Shown here piece by piece: positions 10,922 to 19,635 of a stretch of DNA of 19,705 nucleotides. The notes beneath the pieces are model-generated. The model was not told where the DNA came from, did no database searches, and saw only the letters and a program-made list of their open reading frames with translations. Where the stretch lies: contig JAITQZ010000019.1 in assembly GCA_031288635.1 (NCBI GenBank), positions 1 to 19,705 on the forward strand, read 5' to 3'. Numbering within the stretch: position 1 is the first letter of the stretch; each line of letters opens with the position of its first letter. A program made the translations under genes and the position numbers. The DNA is from Candidatus Peribacteria bacterium (GTDB lineage: Bacteria; Patescibacteria; JAEDAM01; Absconditabacterales; Absconditicoccaceae).

Positions 10922-13900
10922 TTAGTACAGTTTAGTATATGTCCCTACTATTAATGGGTGAGTCCGTTCTCCGCCTAATCACATTTTGTAAACCTTCTCA
11001 TTCCCATAAGAAACACATTGTCCATTCTTTACTTCTCCTAACTTAAAGTACATCGTATAGTTATTATCGCCTCATCATCGAATAATTGGCAATCATATAG
11101 CTCATGGAAGACCTCAGAAAATGGCTCCTATGAAAATTTGTCAAACGTCTGACCACTGAAATCATCATTGCATATTGAAATTATATCAAGCAGAAGAGGA
11201 TGGTCTCATACAAGTACTATCTTGTTTTAAGTTCATAGATATAGTTCTGGTCCAGAGTACTCTATGGAAATTATAGAGCCAACAACCGGCAAAATCTTCC
11301 ATTTTCATAAGTCTTCTACAATTTTGACCTGATCAGCAATTAGGTGATAAATCTTTCTTACATTTTCCTCTGGCCCAACCTTCCATAACCGACATTGGAT
11401 ATGAAGGTAAGTCTAACCAATGAGCAAACAAAGTATGATTCCCAGCTGTAATATTGGCTACCGTTGATGACGTTATTTTTGTTCCGTTTGTTGCGTTGGT
11501 ATACCATCATAAAAATTCGTACCCATCTCTAGTGGGTTTATTATTAAGAAGTGCAGCAACCGTATTGCTATACAATTCATCATAAACTACTAGTCCTGTG
11601 TTTCCAGAAATTGAAGTTGCTGTCCAAGAACAACTGGCAGCCTTACAACTGCTAGGTTCACCAAAATAATTACAAGTACTACTGCTCAACAGTTTTGCCT
11701 TCCAAGAGATTTGTCCACAAACTGACCTTGGAGGATAAAGAGTAATAAAACCAGAATACACTATATTTTTGGATACTGTTGCAGAAAATTTCATTACACC
11801 ATTATATACTGTGCCACCAGTCAGTGTAATAGTACCACTATAGAGCGTTTCTTTGGAGATTTCATTACCGTTAAACTCCGTCATTCCAAACTTTCAATCA
11901 ACAGTAAGTTCTATCAAACCATTGGTAAATGCTATTGTACTACCTGTATAGAGGAATGTATCAGTGGCAGTAGGTTTTCAGAGACCATCTACACAAGCTG
12001 TTTTTGTTTTTGACTGACTTGAACTAGTTGGTGCAGGGGTAGGTTCGTCTTCATTGGATGCAGGTGTTCCCATTACTAGGAAGAGAGTTGTATCTGCATT
12101 TCTGGTACTTTGCCGTGCACTTTCATCGATTACTCGTTGATATCTGCTGTTATCACCATTACATACACCAGCATTGGCAGATAATTTTCCACCATTCGGA
12201 TCAAACGTAATGGTATAACTATTCCTTTTCCATACTGCATAGAGATTAAAAATCGCAAAATCAGAAACATGATAGTTAGGAAAAATTTTATCTGTAGTAA
12301 AATTCCATGTCGCAGTAGCTCATAGATTGAGTTGTCTGCTACCTTCTTTAGCTGACCAATAGGGAATAGGGGAATAATTAGATGCACTTTGTTTTGCTAC
12401 ATTTCGTAGTTTCTGCTGAGAAGTAGACCAACCCATTAGTGTATATCCTGCTCTGGAACTACTAAACGAATTCTTGAGGGTAAAGGAAGTATTGTAAGCT
12501 GGAGCGTGAGTATTAGAAATAACAGTAGGGGCGGTATTCGAAGCAACGGTACCTTTTTGTTCTTCATACGTGTCAGTCGCAGTGAAATCTTTATGATATC
12601 TCACTATGTATTGATTCTCCTGACATTTATAGCTACCGGTATACGTACTAAGATTACTTGTCTTTCCTGGAACAGGATGATACCCTACATCACAGTAATC
12701 TATCTTGTACTTGTAAGATACGTCTCCGCTAAGCATATTTCCTGTAGTACATCCGTAGTTTTTCGTATACGTTACCTCGCCTCCATTAGCAATATCTGCT
12801 TTAGTCGAGATATCTTTATTGGTTCCATGATTGATACATACTACATTGTAGGTAATTTCTTTGTTGCTATCTTGCCGTTTTTCTGTTTTAGTTTGTTGCT
12901 GAGCTCCACAAGAATTCTCTACACATTTTTGCTGACCGGTTGAGCTGGTTTCTTTATGCCATCCATTTGGACAATAAAACTGACATTTTTGAGATTGATC
13001 GTAATCATAATCAGGACTAGAATTAGTACATTTAAGATTTTGTCCTGTCCGATTGATAGAATTAATCTTTCCGTCTCCGTTATCCAGTTTATCTGTTGGA
13101 GAGAAATTGGGATTACATTGACGACCTCCACTTCCTATTAACGTAGTTGCTACGTTTTGCCTCAATCCTATATCATCCTTTTTGATATCGTTGGTATTGG
13201 TCCCGCTATAGGGACAGACTACAGCCCCTTTACTCAAATTTATTTGATTAGGAATATTGTGGCACGCATAACTTACTTGACAGGTTTCTTTTCCAGCTCT
13301 GTCTGGCTGCACGCAAGTTCGGTAAAAAGAAGATGTTCAGAGTCCATTGAGTGTTCCATTGTTTGTTCCGGTTTTGTAAAAATAAGAGAACTGCGGGATA
13401 ACAAATCCTGACTCACATCCTATCATTCCTGTGAGGAGTTCTCCTGTCCAAGCTGGTTCAAATTTATGTTTGTAGTCTCCTCCAGAGCCTGCTTTCCATA
13501 AATCCGTATAATCACAAATAGTTTTGAGATCATTCCTAGGGTCTTTACACGCATTCACACATTGTGGTGTATCCAATACTGCTTGCCATCCTTTTCCATC
13601 ACAGAAACAAGCACAAAGCTGGTTGCCAGTTGTTATTGATTTCGTCGTTCCTATGGTTGTGGTATTACATAGGTTGGTATCACTTGTATAGTGTTGGATT
13701 CTTAAATCTCCACTGACGGTTAGTGCAGCTATAGCATTTGGAGTGTCAGTACCAACAGCTACTCCGCTTTTTGCATTTACTGCAAATGTATGCCCACTAG
13801 AGACAGAAAAGCTTGCATCACGCTGTCCGTCGCTCCAAGCAAAAGTATACTCTCCACTTACGGTTGTTCCTTTTCCTCCTGCCAAAGCATTTGCTTTAGA

Positions 13901-14464
13901 TACAATATTTCCTTCTCCTCCTAAAATGATGGAGTTAGTTCCTTGAATCGTATTACCACTTCCTCCAATACTGGTACTGTTTCCGGCAGAAATGGTATTA
14001 TCTTTTCCTCAAATAATCGTAGACCTGACACTATTAGGGTTGATTGTATTTCCATCTCCACCTAAAACGGTAGCTGTATCAGATTTTATTTCATTATTTT
14101 TCCCACCTACGATAGCACTTCCGGTGACATTACTAGGAAATTCATTGTCTACCCCTCCCAAAAGGGAAGAGTTTTTGAGAGAGGTTCCTGAAACTTTATT
14201 TCCGCTCTGTACGTTGGTAATGAGAGAGCCGTTCACGGTCACTTTATTTTCTCTCGCACTCACTTCTACTTGTCCGGTAGTTTTCCACGTGCTTCCAGTG
14301 CCAATGGGAACTACAAACATAATTTTCTGGATTTTTTGAATAGGATTCGCTAATTTGGTAGTGAGATTGAGCTGTTGGATTTCTTGTGCTCCTAGTACAC
14401 TTATTCCTCCTGCCAAAATCAATCCGGCAGTTAGTCATATTAGTTTCTTCGTAGCAGTGAACAT
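10922..14464 (-). CDS. Giant secreted adhesin-like protein with 18 in-frame UGA glycines
   Basis: A 1180-residue exported protein that the standard code would shatter into pieces. ATG 14464 opens a signal peptide (Lys6-Lys7, hydrophobic 8-24, likely cleavage after Ala26). Residues 100-205 carry seven GG-x-x-N-x-I repeats every 14-17 residues, like trimeric-autotransporter heads. Next come WSDGQRDASF and VGTDTPNAIAALTVSGDL, a pattern seen in tail-fibre and head domains. Residues 225-700 are rich in Cys, Asn, Thr and Gly. InlB/Flg_new-type repeats follow (AGYTLMGWS, LYAVWKRNSYTITFDPNGG, RDGYEFLGWYT, LFAHW). A Pro/Ser/Thr linker lies near 790-825, and the C-terminal 140 residues are Gly-rich. 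UGA occurs at 10, 152, 376, 715, 829, 857, 986, 1044, 1093, 1100, 1101, 1108, 1117, 1121, 1124, 1130, 1131 and 1162. UGA 152 is the first G of a GG repeat and UGA 986 the invariant Gly of GYxFxGW. The stop is TAA 10924-10922. Surface attachment is inferred. Confidence 0.85.
13850..14167 (-). repeat. Seven GG-x-x-N head repeats inside the adhesin
   Basis: Units LLGGVDNEF, IVGGKNNEI, VLGGDGNTI, IIGGKDNTI, SIGGSGNTI, ILGGEGNIV and LAGGKGTTV recur every 14-17 residues. In the fourth, the first glycine codon is TGA (14011-14009), whereas the other units use GGN at the same place. Repeats of this type form beta-roll heads in trimeric adhesins; structure here is inferred. Confidence 0.8.
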
Positions 14465-14498
14465 TGTTATTTTTGTTTGGAAATAAAAGTATGTAGCA

Positions 14499-14527
14499 AG
14501 TATAGCTATATGGTGGCGATTTGTCAA
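14499..14527 (-). promoter_or_regulatory. Strong promoter of the adhesin gene
   Basis: A consensus TTGACA (14527-14522), a 17-nt spacer and TATACT (14504-14499) on the - strand make this the best promoter in the window. The predicted start near 14492 leaves a leader of about 28 nt. It suggests high expression of the surface protein. Confidence 0.85.
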
Positions 14528-14563
14528 ATAAAAAGCCAGAAAAACATTTATATTCCTTAAAGG

Positions 14564-16357
14564 TTACTGTTCATTTATAGGTTTTCTATTGTTAAGATAG
14601 CTTTTCAAATAGGTTAAGATTTCTTTTTCGTTATTTCTCGTCGGGATATCATTTATCACTCGTTCAAATGCGAGGTGAAGTAGCTCTCATAGCAACGGAC
14701 TCGGAGCGAGTTTTAGTTCTTTCATTAAAGTAGTTCCGTTGATTTGGAGGTCGGATTTCTTAAATTGTCCTTCTTCGTCATTCAGTTTTCTTAGAATTTT
14801 TTTTAATTCATAGGAGTCAGACAAATCGGAAGAGTTTTGCAACGGGTTAAATTGTCCTAGACGGTCAGCGATATTGATATCGAAGAGATTGTCCACCATT
14901 TTAATTCCTTTTTCGCTGAGCAGTCTTCTGACTTTTTTTGCTCGATTATCAGGATGAGCTTGTAAAATTTCTCCGGGGGTATGATGCTGTTGGATGTATC
15001 GTGCAATCTCTTCAATCTCCTTATTGGAAAATCCCAGTGCTCTAAAATCTTGTTTCATTAGTTCAGGGGAACTGTTTCTATGATTGAGTGGACCAGAAAT
15101 GATGGCTCTGATTTTTTCTTTATCTCCTTTCGCTTCCTCATATGCGGCGTATTGTTCTACTTTTCCTACGTCGTGATAGAGGACAGCGAAACGCACCAAA
15201 TAGTCTTCATTGATTTCTTGCAATGCTTTGAGGACAAGTAGGGTATGGGTATATACATCAAATGCGTGATAGCGAATGGGTTGTTCCACGTATTTAGTGT
15301 TAGCGAGGGCAGGAAAAAGCTGGGGCAACATTCCGCTTGTATCCAAAAGTACTAAAAATCAAAAAGGATTTCCTTTGATAAAGACTTTGGTCAGTTCATC
15401 TTTGATTCTCTCTTTTGCTATGTGGGCGAGGAGCGGGGTGTTGCGGGCAATACTGTCCCGGGTTTCTGATGTAAAGTCGAAGAGGGTTTGTTTCTTATCT
15501 CCTTCTTTGTAAAGTAATACCGTATTTACTACATTCACAATTCTTAATGCTCTCATCAATCTTAGTGCGTCTTCCCCAAATCTTCTATCTGCCTCTCCAA
15601 CGGTTTCCAGTTTCCTATTGATGAGCCCATTTATTCCACCTGTTGGGTCAATGAGCATGCGGAATGATTCTTTTTTACTGTGTCTTTTAGGAAAGGGGGT
15701 GGGTGTGGTGTTAGACCAAAAGTATCCTTCTTTCTGTGTTTCTACCAGATAACGAAAATAGGTTTCGTCAAACTTTGCATTTTCAAATACCTGTTGAATG
15801 TACTGTTCATTTCTCAGGATTAACATGTTAAGGTTTGCAATATAACAGTATCCTTCTTTTTCCAAGATTTTTATCAGACTTTTTTCGTCAATTTGTTTTT
15901 CTGCTGGTGTGAAATCGAGTTTTGCTTTTGTCTGCTTGGCTATGGAAAAATAGTACATTGCATTAATGGTGAAATCCCTTCTGTGAGCGTCCAAAATGAT
16001 ATCATTACTTCGTTGAATTTCTCCTGGATGACGAAAATCCCCATACTTTCCCTCTGTTCTGAGTGGGGTGAGTTCGTAGTTGATAGATTTTTTCTTCAAT
16101 TTACCTCAGGGAGCGATAAAGGTGCTTGTTCCAAATTTTTCTGTGATAAAATGGGAAAGTCCTTTGGTGTCAAAGTTTGCGTAGAGTTCTTCAGGTTTTC
16201 CTCCCATCGTGAAATCAATATCTAGTGGGTATTTTGTGATACCTAGCAGTACATCACGCACACATCCTCCAACGAGAAAAAGATTTGGAGTTTTCGCTCT
16301 TTTTTGGAGAAATTGTTGATGGGTGTCCAAATGAGACAGATTTTCTAAATAGAGCAT
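14564..16357 (-). CDS. cca: CCA tRNA nucleotidyltransferase / poly(A) polymerase family with HD domain
   Basis: A 597-residue class II nucleotidyltransferase, the type that adds or repairs the tRNA 3' CCA end. The catalytic part shows LVGGCVRDVLLG (GGCVRD at 30-35) and DID (46-48), then RRDFTINAM and RRFGEDALRLMRALR, the family's template region. The last part carries an HD phosphohydrolase domain (YHAFDVYTHT and LYHDVGK, His-Asp at 395-396), linked in some members to 2',3'-cyclic phosphate removal. Three in-frame TGAs are read as Gly (residues 84, 333, 557); without them the gene falls into four pieces. It is longer than usual because about 95 extra residues separate TINAMYYFS from LIDPTGGINGL. 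The stop is TAA 14566-14564. The start ATG 16357 lies 6 nt after a -10 box. CCA-adding and poly(A) activity cannot be told apart from sequence alone. Confidence 0.88.
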
Positions 16358-16363
16358 ACTTTC

Positions 16364-16391
16364 TATATAAGGAACTTCTCTTTGCTTTCAA
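16364..16391 (-). promoter_or_regulatory. cca promoter, probably leaderless
   Basis: TTGAAA (16391-16386), a 16-nt spacer and TATATA (16369-16364) on the - strand. The -10 box ends 6 nt before the ATG, so transcription should start at or next to the first codon. Confidence 0.6.
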
Positions 16392-16394
16392 GGA

Positions 16395-16431
16395 GAAAAG
16401 AAAATAGTGCTACTAATGAGGAGCACTATTT
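16395..16431 (-). terminator. Terminator of the zinc-ribbon gene
   Basis: A perfect 10-bp stem AAATAGTGCT / AGCACTATTT (16402-16411 with 16422-16431) is followed on the - strand by a T-rich tail. It lies 15 nt after the zinc-ribbon stop and directly before the cca promoter. Confidence 0.8.
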
Positions 16432-16446
16432 CGTTGCATTACTTTT

Positions 16447-16854
16447 TTAATATAACCTCTTTAATGCAGTTGTAATCACTGTGCTACTTCCTTTGGGAGG
16501 AATCCCTCCACACTCTCTACAAACTGTTATTCCAGTTCTATTGTCTGTTTCACAGTAGTATCCATAGGTGGGACACACATACTTCCAAGCTCCGTCTTTA
16601 TAGGTTTTTCTAGACAATTCTGTCAAGAGCTGTGGCTCACATTTACATTCGTGGAGAGGGTTTTTCTTTAGTTCCGTCCTTTGGCGTTTTTCCTCTCTCT
16701 TTCTGCGTCTTTCTGCAGCCTTTTGTTCTTTTTTGCGTTTCTTTTGGCACGCTTTGCAATACCCCCCGTTTTGTTGATAACGTGATATAGGTATTCCACA
16801 ATCGTCACAGAGAGCATAATCTCCAATTCTTGCTCTAATTAACATTCTTTTCAT
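16447..16854 (-). CDS. Small zinc-ribbon protein of unknown function
   Basis: A 135-residue basic protein. A first ribbon has paired cysteines at 16/19 (CDDCG) and 33/36 (CKAC), spaced like a zinc finger that binds nucleic acid or protein. A strongly basic Lys/Arg/Glu helix follows (about 38-64), then a second cysteine group: CKC (70/72), C94, C101 and CREC (112/115). I do not recognise a named family. All its glycines are GGN and it has no in-frame TGA. ATG 16854 is the first ATG; a TTG at 16905 in the same frame would add 17 residues and lies 6 nt after a TATAAT box, so a leaderless TTG start is possible. It sits between the IS element and cca and has its own terminator. Confidence 0.65.
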   Translation of the reverse strand: MKRMLIRARIGDYALCDDCGIPISRYQQNGGYCKACQKKRKKEQKAAERRRKREEKRQRTELKKNPLHECKCEPQLLTELSRKTYKDGAWKYVCPTYGYYCETDNRTGITVCRECGGIPPKGSSTVITTALKRLY

Positions 16855-16911
16855 ACTTTTTTTGTTAGACAATTTGTTTTTCTTTATTATGTCAGTAGTG
16901 TCCAAGAAAAA

Positions 16912-16949
16912 ATTATAGTAAGAAAATCATGAGAAGAAATTGTCTTACT
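16912..16949 (-). promoter_or_regulatory. Inverted repeat overlapping the zinc-ribbon promoter
   Basis: On the - strand AGTAAGA (16949-16943) and TCTTACT (16923-16917) form a stem followed by a T-rich run, as in a terminator for the transposase. The same bases include TATAAT (16917-16912), with a weak TTTCTT 16 nt upstream (16939-16934), which would start transcription near 16905. Terminator and promoter therefore overlap; which one acts is undecided. Confidence 0.45.
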
Positions 16950-16970
16950 TGAAAAAGATTGAGAAATGGA

Positions 16971-18099
16971 TTAAACATACATATTTTCAAAAAGTCCTTG
17001 TCATGATAGAGCGAGTGCCTTTCTCTTAAATAACAATGCCTTTAATTTTCTTGCTAATATGGTTAAAGATTCTTTCGTTTTAGTTTGTAATTTGATATAA
17101 TCCAATATTAGGAAGTATATTAAGGCAATTCGTATTTGGTTTTGTACTGCATTTATAGAGGTTCAAAGAAATTCCTTAATAACTAAGTTTTGCTTTAATC
17201 GTCTAAATAATGTCTCTATTTCCCGTCTCCTACGATATAGATTAGCAATCATCATTGTAGGAAGTTCTAAATTGTTTGTTATAAATTCTATAATACTCTT
17301 TTCCTCCTCATCTATAGTATCTTATCACCCTCAAGGTTTCTGAACATTTCATATATGCATCAGATAATGCAAACTCCACTTTTTTATCATACTGGATTCT
17401 TGAATCAGTAATGGAAATATCTTCTATCGGGCAGTAATTGGTATTTTTTTTGGTTCTCGTAATAAAAATAATTCCCTTATCACAGATAAGTTTCAATAAA
17501 GTATAGTCTAGGTATCTTCTATCTACTAATAAAATTATATCATCTACCATATGATAACAAGCCGTTATATCTGCCACTTTCCCATCGGTTATAAGTACCA
17601 AGTCAGGCAATCAAGAATCATTGTTCATCCTTGTATGAAGCTTTACTGCTCATTTCCTCTTTCTATAATAAGCTCGATCGAACAATGAAAGACACAGAGG
17701 AATGATAGTAGCATCAATTGAATAGATTGTTTTTTCTTTAGGACAAAGTGAAATTGAGTTTGTAATGTTTAGCTGTTGTATCTTGTTTAGCATATGATAA
17801 AAAAGTTGCTGAAATAGTATAGGATTGGTTTTATTCAGCCAGTAATCGAAGGTGGTACAACAAAATGAATCTAATCACCAATCACCTCGTACATCACTTT
17901 GTACACAAAGTTCGGTTTGAAGTTCTCTGATATTAGTGAGTCACTTAATCTGACAAACAAGTATTGAAGTAAACAGTTCTCGACTAGAAAATCTCTTAGC
18001 ATATTTATCTGTGTTATGCTGTCCAACTAAATGAAAAAAGAAAGATTTATCAATAAAGGAAAGAAAATTCTTGTAAATTGTTGGCGATTGTTTAGACAT
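16971..18099 (-). pseudogene. IS4-family transposase (DUF4372-type N-terminus), frameshifted
   Basis: A DDE transposase of about 375 residues from ATG 18099 (MSKQSPTIYKNF) to TAA 16973-16971. The N-terminal part (KRFSSRELFTSILVCQIKG) recalls the DUF4372 domain of such elements. IYSIDATIIPLCLS gives the first catalytic Asp, ILLVDRRYLDYTLL the second, and YRRRREIETLFRRLKQNL the Y-R-E-K signature with the catalytic Glu. Six TGAs are read as Gly (codons at 17943, 17877, 17652, 17613, 17165 and 17003), including the conserved Gly of FLGTS. The frame shifts by one base near 17313: upstream it reads VIRYYR, and the family pattern resumes as DEEEKSIIEF only if one base is skipped. Unless that is a programmed shift, the copy is inactive. 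AAGGA lies about 7 nt before the ATG. The ends of the element were not found: I saw no clear terminal inverted repeats or target duplication. Confidence 0.82.
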
Positions 18100-18150
18100 T
18101 ATAGTATCCTTATTATGTAAAATTGTAGTTAATTTCACTTATAAGGATTT

Positions 18151-18172
18151 ATGCTGTCTAAATAAACAGCAT
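18151..18172. repeat. Hairpin upstream of the transposase
   Basis: ATGCTGT (18151-18157) and ACAGCAT (18166-18172) form a 7-bp stem with an 8-nt loop, about 50 nt upstream of the transposase start. It could be part of the IS end or a structure blocking translation of readthrough transcripts; neither is shown. Confidence 0.5.
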
Positions 18173-18177
18173 TTAGG

Positions 18178-18206
18178 AAAAATCCGAGCTACTCGCTCGG
18201 ATTTTT
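18178..18206. terminator. Strong bidirectional terminator between purM and the IS
   Basis: A perfect 12-bp stem AAAAATCCGAGC / GCTCGGATTTTT (18178-18189 with 18195-18206) and a 5-nt loop, with A and T runs on both sides. On the - strand it can stop transcripts coming from purM before they enter the transposase. Confidence 0.85.
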
Positions 18207-18298
18207 CTATTTTTCTCTATTTTTCTTGAACACTACTGTTCTGCTACAACAAAATCAACGAAGAAAATCAACAAATTTTTTTCATCTTTTTACGAAAG

Positions 18299-18328
18299 AA
18301 AAGGACTAGAATATAATTCTAGCCCTTT
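18299..18328 (-). terminator. Probable purM terminator
   Basis: CTAGAAT / ATTCTAG (18306-18312 with 18316-18322) is extended by GG/CC and A/T pairs across one mismatch and followed on the - strand by a T-rich stretch. It begins 17 nt after the purM stop. Confidence 0.65.
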
Positions 18329-18344
18329 ATCTGTTCATAGAACT

Positions 18345-19529
18345 TTAGTATTGAAAAGTCCCATATGGACTTTTAATAATAAGTTCTTTTTTGTCCGTTT
18401 CTTCTACGTACCCAATGACTTGGGCATCAATACCGTAGGCTTTGGAAATTTTAATGATTTCCTCAGCTTTTTCTTCAGGTAGATAGATTTCCATCCGGTG
18501 TCCCATATTGAACACTTTGTACATCTCTTCCCAATTAGTACCACTTTGTTCCTGAATAATCTGGAATAATGGTGGTATTAGGAAGAGGTTGTCCTTCACA
18601 ACCCGTAGATGTTCAGACAAAAAGTTTTTTACCTTCGTCTGTCCACCGCCAGAACAGTGAATAATGCCGTGAATTACATCAGCATTATAATATTCTAATA
18701 TACGGTTGATAACGGGAGTGTAAGTCCGTGTTGGAGAGAGAACAAGCTTTCCAGCCTTTAGTCCTTGCCATTCTTCAATCTCTATGGTAAGCGGGAGCTT
18801 TCCACAATAAACTAAGTCTGAGGGCAATGCTGGATCATAACTCTCTGGATACTTCTCAGCTAGATACTTCGAGAAAACATCGTGTCGAGCGGAAGTCAAT
18901 CCGTTGCTGCCTATTCCACTGTTGTAGGAGGACTCAGAATGAGATTTCCCAAAGGAAGCAAGTCCCACAATTAAGTCTCCCGGTTGAATGTTCACCGAAA
19001 TTATTTCCTTTCTTGGCATTCGAGCTACTACAGTGTTGTCTACGATGATTGTCCGTACTAAATCGCCAACATCTGCCGTTTCACCTCCAGTGGAGGTGAT
19101 TTCTACTCCCTCTTCTTTGAGAAGGTGTAAAAAACTCTCTGTGCCATTGATTATCTCGGTAAGCACTTCGCTAGGAATGAGTTTTTTATTTCTCCCAATC
19201 GTGGAAGAAATTAAAATAGGATACCGAGTGGCACCAATACACGCCAAATCGTCAATATTCATCACGATGGCGTCTTGGGCGATACCTCGCCAAACCGATA
19301 GATCGCCGGTTTCTTTCCAATACACATAAGCCAGTGCGGATTTTGTACCAGCACCGTCTGCGTGCATAATGGTACAATATTTTTCATCTCCTCCCAATAA
19401 GTCGGGGATGATTTTACAAAAGGCATTTGAAAAAATACCTTTATCGATGTCTTGGATGGCAGTATGCACATCTTCTTTACTTGCAGAAACTCCGCGTTGG
19501 GCATAACGCCCTTCTTCTTTTGTATTCAT
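18345..19529 (-). CDS. purM: Phosphoribosylformylglycinamidine cyclo-ligase (AIR synthase)
   Basis: A 394-residue PurM, the cytoplasmic enzyme of de novo purine synthesis that closes FGAM to aminoimidazole ribotide using ATP. Recognisable parts are RYAQRGVSASKEDVH near the N-terminus, HADGAGTKS (ATP/phosphate region), NIDDLACIGA, STGGETADVGDLVRT, GLTSARHDVF, LSPTRTY, HCSGGGQTKV and VFNMGHRMEIY. The length and these exact motifs match the Bacteroidota form of about 390 residues rather than the shorter E. coli type (about 345). By my count its 34 glycines are all GGN, with no UGA, unlike most neighbours. It is beside an IS element and no other purine gene is in view. These facts suggest transfer from a standard-code bacterium. 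The start ATG 19529 has no ribosome-binding site, only an A-rich leader; the stop is TAA 18347-18345. Confidence 0.93.
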   Translation of the reverse strand: MNTKEEGRYAQRGVSASKEDVHTAIQDIDKGIFSNAFCKIIPDLLGGDEKYCTIMHADGAGTKSALAYVYWKETGDLSVWRGIAQDAIVMNIDDLACIGATRYPILISSTIGRNKKLIPSEVLTEIINGTESFLHLLKEEGVEITSTGGETADVGDLVRTIIVDNTVVARMPRKEIISVNIQPGDLIVGLASFGKSHSESSYNSGIGSNGLTSARHDVFSKYLAEKYPESYDPALPSDLVYCGKLPLTIEIEEWQGLKAGKLVLSPTRTYTPVINRILEYYNADVIHGIIHCSGGGQTKVKNFLSEHLRVVKDNLFLIPPLFQIIQEQSGTNWEEMYKVFNMGHRMEIYLPEEKAEEIIKISKAYGIDAQVIGYVEETDKKELIIKSPYGTFQY

Positions 19530-19573
19530 TTTTTTTTAATTAAAAGTTTTATATTAGTAATAATTTTTTAGGA

Positions 19574-19601
19574 ATATTAAATATATATATTTGAAAATCA
19601 A
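19574..19601 (-). promoter_or_regulatory. Candidate purM promoter
   Basis: TTGATT (19601-19596), 16 nt, TAATAT (19579-19574) on the - strand, giving a leader of about 37 nt. The region is so AT-rich that other pairs can be drawn, including TTTG and TATATTTA at 18 nt, which faintly resembles a Bacteroidota promoter. Confidence 0.35.
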
Positions 19602-19635
19602 GACAAATTTATTATGGGTTAATTAACATTTAAAA

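Noticed and set aside
12506..12943. A 145-codon + strand frame opposite the adhesin
   Set aside because: It is antisense to the well-supported adhesin frame and shows no motif or start signal.
13850..14167. The regularly spaced segment as a CRISPR array
   Set aside because: Spacing reflects protein repeats of 14-17 codons with variable DNA sequence in an open frame; no identical direct repeats of CRISPR size occur anywhere in the window.
8894..15361. Multiple nonsense mutations or sequencing errors in uvrB, cca, the exonuclease and the adhesin
   Set aside because: Every interruption is TGA, never TAA or TAG, the frame is kept on both sides, and the missing residue is often a family glycine. 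Code 25 explains all of them.
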